Source: Thermomucor indicae-seudaticae (Eukaryota; Mucoromycota; Mucoromycetes; Mucorales; Lichtheimiaceae). Taken from it: 22,256 nucleotides of DNA. The stretch covers positions 1-22,256 of the forward strand of contig JSYX01000586.1 of assembly GCA_000787465.1 (NCBI GenBank), written 5' to 3'. Under the pieces are notes generated by a model, which was not told where the DNA came from, made no database searches, and saw nothing but the letters and a program-made list of their open reading frames with translations. A program made the translations under genes and the position numbers. Below are positions 19,649 to 22,256 of the stretch, piece after piece. Positions within the stretch are counted from its first letter, which is position 1. Every line of letters starts with the position of its first letter.

Positions 19649-20068
19649 CTAATTGTTCAACACGGAAAACAGACTACATAAACAAATAAGCTCGTTGCAT
19701 ACACCTAGCTTTTCTGGGAAAGCTGGACTTGTATGGTTGTTGTGTAAATACACAGAACGCGAGGTTCCTGGTTCTTGTACGCCAACGTTTCGGCTTATCT
19801 CGATACAACCACATAACTCTAGACTTTTTCTACAGGAGACCGGAAACAGATTTATGGTGCCAATGAGAAAATGGTGTTTGGTCAAAGCATCTGCTGCATC
19901 CCATCTCCCTTTCCCTAAAAGTGTCCTATCGGCAACAATTCTTTGTTTTTGCTGTCGTGTCACGACAATACGATAACAAGTTTCTCCTGGTGAGATTAAC
20001 AAGTGCTTCGAAACTAAGGTTGCTTTGTCAATAGCATCTGCATATCGCCCAGGTTTCTCTCTTAACAT
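19649..20068 (-). CDS. Candidate coding segment, unrecognised
   Basis: Open minus-strand frame of 139 codons from ATG 20068, extending upstream in frame to about 20100 (FLDQKRPQQ before MLREKPGRYADAIDKATLVS). The first 80 residues look protein-like: LLISPGETCYRIVVTRQQKQ and GRWDAADALTKHHFLIGTIN. The last part is less so, and a splice donor may fall near 19800. I recognise no domain. It may belong to one gene with the minus-strand exons to its left, or be a remnant of a mobile element. The antisense frame is also open, which lowers confidence. Confidence 0.28.
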   Translation of the reverse strand: MLREKPGRYADAIDKATLVSKHLLISPGETCYRIVVTRQQKQRIVADRTLLGKGRWDAADALTKHHFLIGTINLFPVSCRKSLELCGCIEISRNVGVQEPGTSRSVYLHNNHTSPAFPEKLGVCNELICLCSLFSVLNN

Positions 20069-20399
20069 TTGCTGTGGACGCTTCTGGTCCAGAAAGTATG
20101 ATTAGATCGATTCGATCGTACTTTCACAAGACTATGAACACGGCAAAAGACAGAATACTTTGTCGTGTTCGTCCTTGAGCACAGCGGAGATAACGTAGCT
20201 TAGCCATAGTGAGAGCAATGCAAAGTGGGTTCTTCTTAGACTTGTGTTCTCCTGGAACCACATGCGTACGGAGTCCCCGAAAACTTCTATTTAACCTGCG
20301 GGCAATTATTTTCTAGCTTGTCCTTCCAATCTTCCTTCTTGTGCTTCTTCCATACGTATCCGCGGTCGTAACAACAAACTATCGTCGATATCAGCAACT
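20069..20399. other. Upstream region of the zinc-finger gene
   Basis: About 330 bases without a convincing gene apart from the possible upstream extension of the minus-strand frame to about 20100. The right part is CT-rich (20320-20353) and is probably the promoter and leader of the gene starting at 20400. Confidence 0.4.
20320..20353 (+). promoter_or_regulatory. CT-rich tract before the zinc-finger gene
   Basis: A pyrimidine-rich run (TCCTTCCAATCTTCCTTCTT and continuing) ends about 45 bases upstream of the ATG at 20400, as before other starts in the window. Confidence 0.4.
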
Positions 20400-21341
20400 A
20401 TGTTCCTGAACAACATGAAGTGTCACAGTATCAACGATCAAGAAGCGGATGATCCTATCTCCATGACCCAAGCGAGTAGTAGAAATCAACAAGAAGAATA
20501 TCATAATCTAATGCCGAGACTTCCCAAGGAAGCGCACGTCAATTCACTGCCCTACTCTGTGAAAACCAAACGTTATCCTTGTGATTATTGCCAAAAGTCA
20601 TTCTCGAAACCAAGTGCCTTGAGGACGCACAAATACACACACACGGGCGAAAGACCTTTTGCGTGCCACTTGTGAGTCTTTTCTGCGAGTTGTTGCTCTC
20701 TAGGGTTCGGCTAGTTATTAACGAGATTTCTGGGCAGTCCCGGGTGTCAAAGTCGTTTTGCGGTATCCAGTAACCTTCGTCGCCACTTTAAGGTCCATTC
20801 TACCAAGTCAAGTCCACGGCGTCCGTCGCAGCAAGAGCGGTTGGAGTACGTTAATCGACTGGCCGAGATGATCCAAAGCTCGCCTAGAGCCATTGCCCCT
20901 GCACCAGCGTCATATGCTGTCGCACAAGCTTCTCCTGTGCCAGAAGAGGAACCTGATGCCGCCATCAGCCACGGAATATCCTTGACTTTTGCAGAGCGGT
21001 CCAAGAACGGCCTCAAAGCACAGATGTTTTTGTCATTTGATAGTGACCTATACCTGAGAGAAGACTTTAGCATCCAGCAACAAGAATGTGATGCGTTGTC
21101 AGCCGTCAACCGATGTCCCGCTTATCGTCCTACAATAACTGACGCTCAACTTTCATTATTGTCAAGTGAAAGCATGTCCTTGTGCAACAATCATCAATCG
21201 CTCGCTATCCCGTCGGGAAATGGCCCAAAATATTATTATTATCCACAAGGTGACATTCAAGAAGGTTTTCAAGACACGTTCGCTCAAATGCTATCGCCTT
21301 ACCAAGGACTCTGTCCGCTTAGTAATCAGTATATCTTTTAA
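20400..21341 (+). CDS. Two-finger C2H2 zinc-finger protein, likely transcription factor
   Basis: Probably a sequence-specific nuclear DNA-binding regulator. Exons are 20400-20671 and 20738-21341, giving 291 residues. The 66-nt intron (GTGAGT, TTAAC branch, GGCAG) splits the second finger. Finger 1 is CDYC..H77..H81 (C-x2-C-x12-H-x3-H), residues 61-81. A TGERPF linker leads to finger 2, with C89, C94, H107 and H111 (C-x4-C-x12-H-x3-H) in [20 protein letters not shown]. The N-terminal 58 residues are polar with acidic patches. The C-terminal ~180 residues are low in structure, with Pro/Ala-rich ([20 protein letters not shown]) and Tyr/Gln-containing parts that could be an activation region. The ATG at 20400 is used; a second in-frame ATG lies at 20415. 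A Tc1-type element begins 102 bp after the stop. Confidence 0.85.
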
Positions 21342-21444
21342 TTCCAGCATGTACACATTGTAGTTCTTTTTCTCCCACGAAGCAACCTTAACGTGTGTTC
21401 GTAAAACCTCTATTCCTAATCGATATATCCCGTTGTTTTCAGTA

Positions 21445-21480
21445 CAGTGCCCTCGAAAAAAGAATGAGAAAAGTCCGAAA
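21445..21480. repeat. Left terminal inverted repeat (outer part) of the Tc1-like element
   Basis: CAGTGCCCTCGAAAAAAG and the following purine-rich bases form the outermost end of the element next to the TA target site. The inner limit of the repeat cannot be set without the opposite end; 21480 is an estimate. Confidence 0.6.
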
Positions 21481-21649
21481 TTTTCATGCGAATTTTGGAA
21501 GTACCACGACTTTGGTGGAGTATTTTCATTGATGAAATACACACCTAGAGACATAGAAATACATATGGATGTTCGTCAGACTCTAAGGTATCCAATGATG
21601 TAAAATAAAGCTATATTCGATGCATGAGGTATGTCGTATTTGTGGAGAA

Positions 21650-22256
21650 TTACCATCTGGTACTTCCACCTTTATTGTTGATAACCTCTCTAATACGATC
21701 TGGCATCGAGTCTATAAACTTGTCAAGTTTTTCTGTATCGAGAGATTCCCAGACTTCCTGCAAACATCTCTTCATGTCGTCAACGCCTTTTATCTCCTGG
21801 ATCCTTTTCTGCAGGGCATGCTTCATGAGCTTCCACACGTTCTCGATCGGGTTCAGATCCGGCGATTGCGCCGGCCATTCCATCTTCTCAACAAGGTGCA
21901 GTTCTCTCCAATCGTTTGCAGCTTTGCTCCTGTGTATCGGGGCGCCATCCTCCATGAGTATTCCACCGCTTACTGTTTGCAGGAAGCGGTATAGTGGACC
22001 ATTATAGACCTGATCCACGAAATCAGCACCGCTACGCTTATTTGCTTCCATGATGACCAGTTCTGACTTCTTCCCGTGGGAAATAGCACCCCAGACCATT
22101 ACTGAGGACCGACCGCTTTTGTAAGTTGGTGTCAGGCAATCCGGACGGTCAGCTTCATCGGCTTCACGCCAGACACGAACTTGTCGTGAATTCTTCCCGA
22201 TTTCGAAGCTGGATTCGTCCGTCCAGATTACCTTTCGCCAATCGGCTACCGTCCAG
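21650..22256 (-). CDS. Tc1-like DD34E transposase, N-terminus outside the window
   Basis: This is the DDE recombinase that cuts and inserts the element at TA. The visible 201 residues are in one uninterrupted frame from the window edge to the stop at 21650. The three catalytic acids are visible: D in VIWTDESSFE, D in GGILMEDGAPIH, and E in SPDLNPIENVWKLMK, with 34 residues between the second D and the E (DD34E). VMVWGAISHGKKSELV matches the usual WGAIS block. The C-terminus ends VINNKGGSTRW. The helix-turn-helix DNA-binding domain lies outside the window. No stop or frameshift is seen in this part, so the element may be recent or intact. The ATG at 22099 is internal. Confidence 0.93.
   Translation of the reverse strand, partial: WTVADWRKVIWTDESSFEIGKNSRQVRVWREADEADRPDCLTPTYKSGRSSVMVWGAISHGKKSELVIMEANKRSGADFVDQVYNGPLYRFLQTVSGGILMEDGAPIHRSKAANDWRELHLVEKMEWPAQSPDLNPIENVWKLMKHALQKRIQEIKGVDDMKRCLQEVWESLDTEKLDKFIDSMPDRIREVINNKGGSTRW

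Larger units (their letters stand above)
21443..22256 (-). mobile_element. Tc1/mariner-type transposon, cut by the window edge
   Basis: The left boundary is a TA at 21443-21444 followed by CAGTGCCCTCGAAAAAAG, a typical Tc1-like terminal sequence. The element contains a minus-strand transposase and continues beyond the right edge, so the second terminal repeat and the matching TA cannot be checked. No other copy of this end is present in the window. Confidence 0.82.

Noticed and set aside
1..22256. CRISPR array, prophage, biosynthetic cluster or bacterial defence system
   Set aside because: The sequence is eukaryotic with spliceosomal introns; no regularly spaced repeats, phage genes or clustered enzymes are present.

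Overview
The window looks like nuclear DNA of a filamentous fungus, most likely an early-diverging lineage such as Mucoromycota. That placement is an inference from gene content and architecture, not from a search. Genes lie on both strands, are close together, and are broken by many short introns, mostly 54-73 nt, with GT..AG ends and CTAAC/TTAAC-like branch sites. Pyrimidine-rich tracts precede several start codons. No bacterial operon signals, rRNA, tRNA or CRISPR arrays were seen.

Region by region: (1) 327-4348 (+) is a seven-exon FHIP (FTS-Hook-interacting protein) gene, the endosome-to-dynein adaptor subunit. (2) 5845-4435 (-) is an eight-exon SpoU/TrmH-type 2'-O-ribose methyltransferase of the mitochondrial MRM1 type, with a 20-nt microexon inside its signature motif. 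(3) 7568-6005 (-) is a seven-exon septin closest in appearance to the Cdc12 group. (4) About 8000-9205 (+) holds an unrecognised spliced gene that I could only partly resolve. (5) 9471-10290 (+) is mitochondrial ribosomal protein uL15m. (6) 11271-10354 (-) is a short ANCHR/ZFYVE19-like protein with a C-terminal B-box and no FYVE finger. It reads in frame only if a GC-AG intron is accepted. (7) 12503-11532 (-) is a membrane protein with two PPAY motifs, divergent from (8) 12744-13265 (+), a small basic, Ser/Thr-rich protein of unknown function. (9) 13266-15018 is largely non-coding; it contains a diverged ~120-bp tandem duplication and one doubtful minus-strand exon. (10) 15019-17446 (+) encodes a single-pass membrane protein with a very long disordered tail. 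(11) 18252-17765 (-) is the 3' part, or all, of an unrecognised gene, with further candidate minus-strand exons up to about 20100. (12) 20400-21341 (+) is a two-finger C2H2 protein. (13) From 21443 to the right edge is a Tc1/mariner (DD34E) transposon. Its left end starts at a TA dinucleotide 102 bp past the zinc-finger stop, and its transposase (-) runs off the window.

Two genes act in mitochondrial translation (MRM1 and uL15m). FHIP, septin, ANCHR-like and the PPxY membrane protein belong to trafficking, cytokinesis and membrane biology, but neighbouring genes here share no pathway that the sequence demonstrates. All exon boundaries were placed by eye from reading-frame continuity, splice dinucleotides and family motifs.
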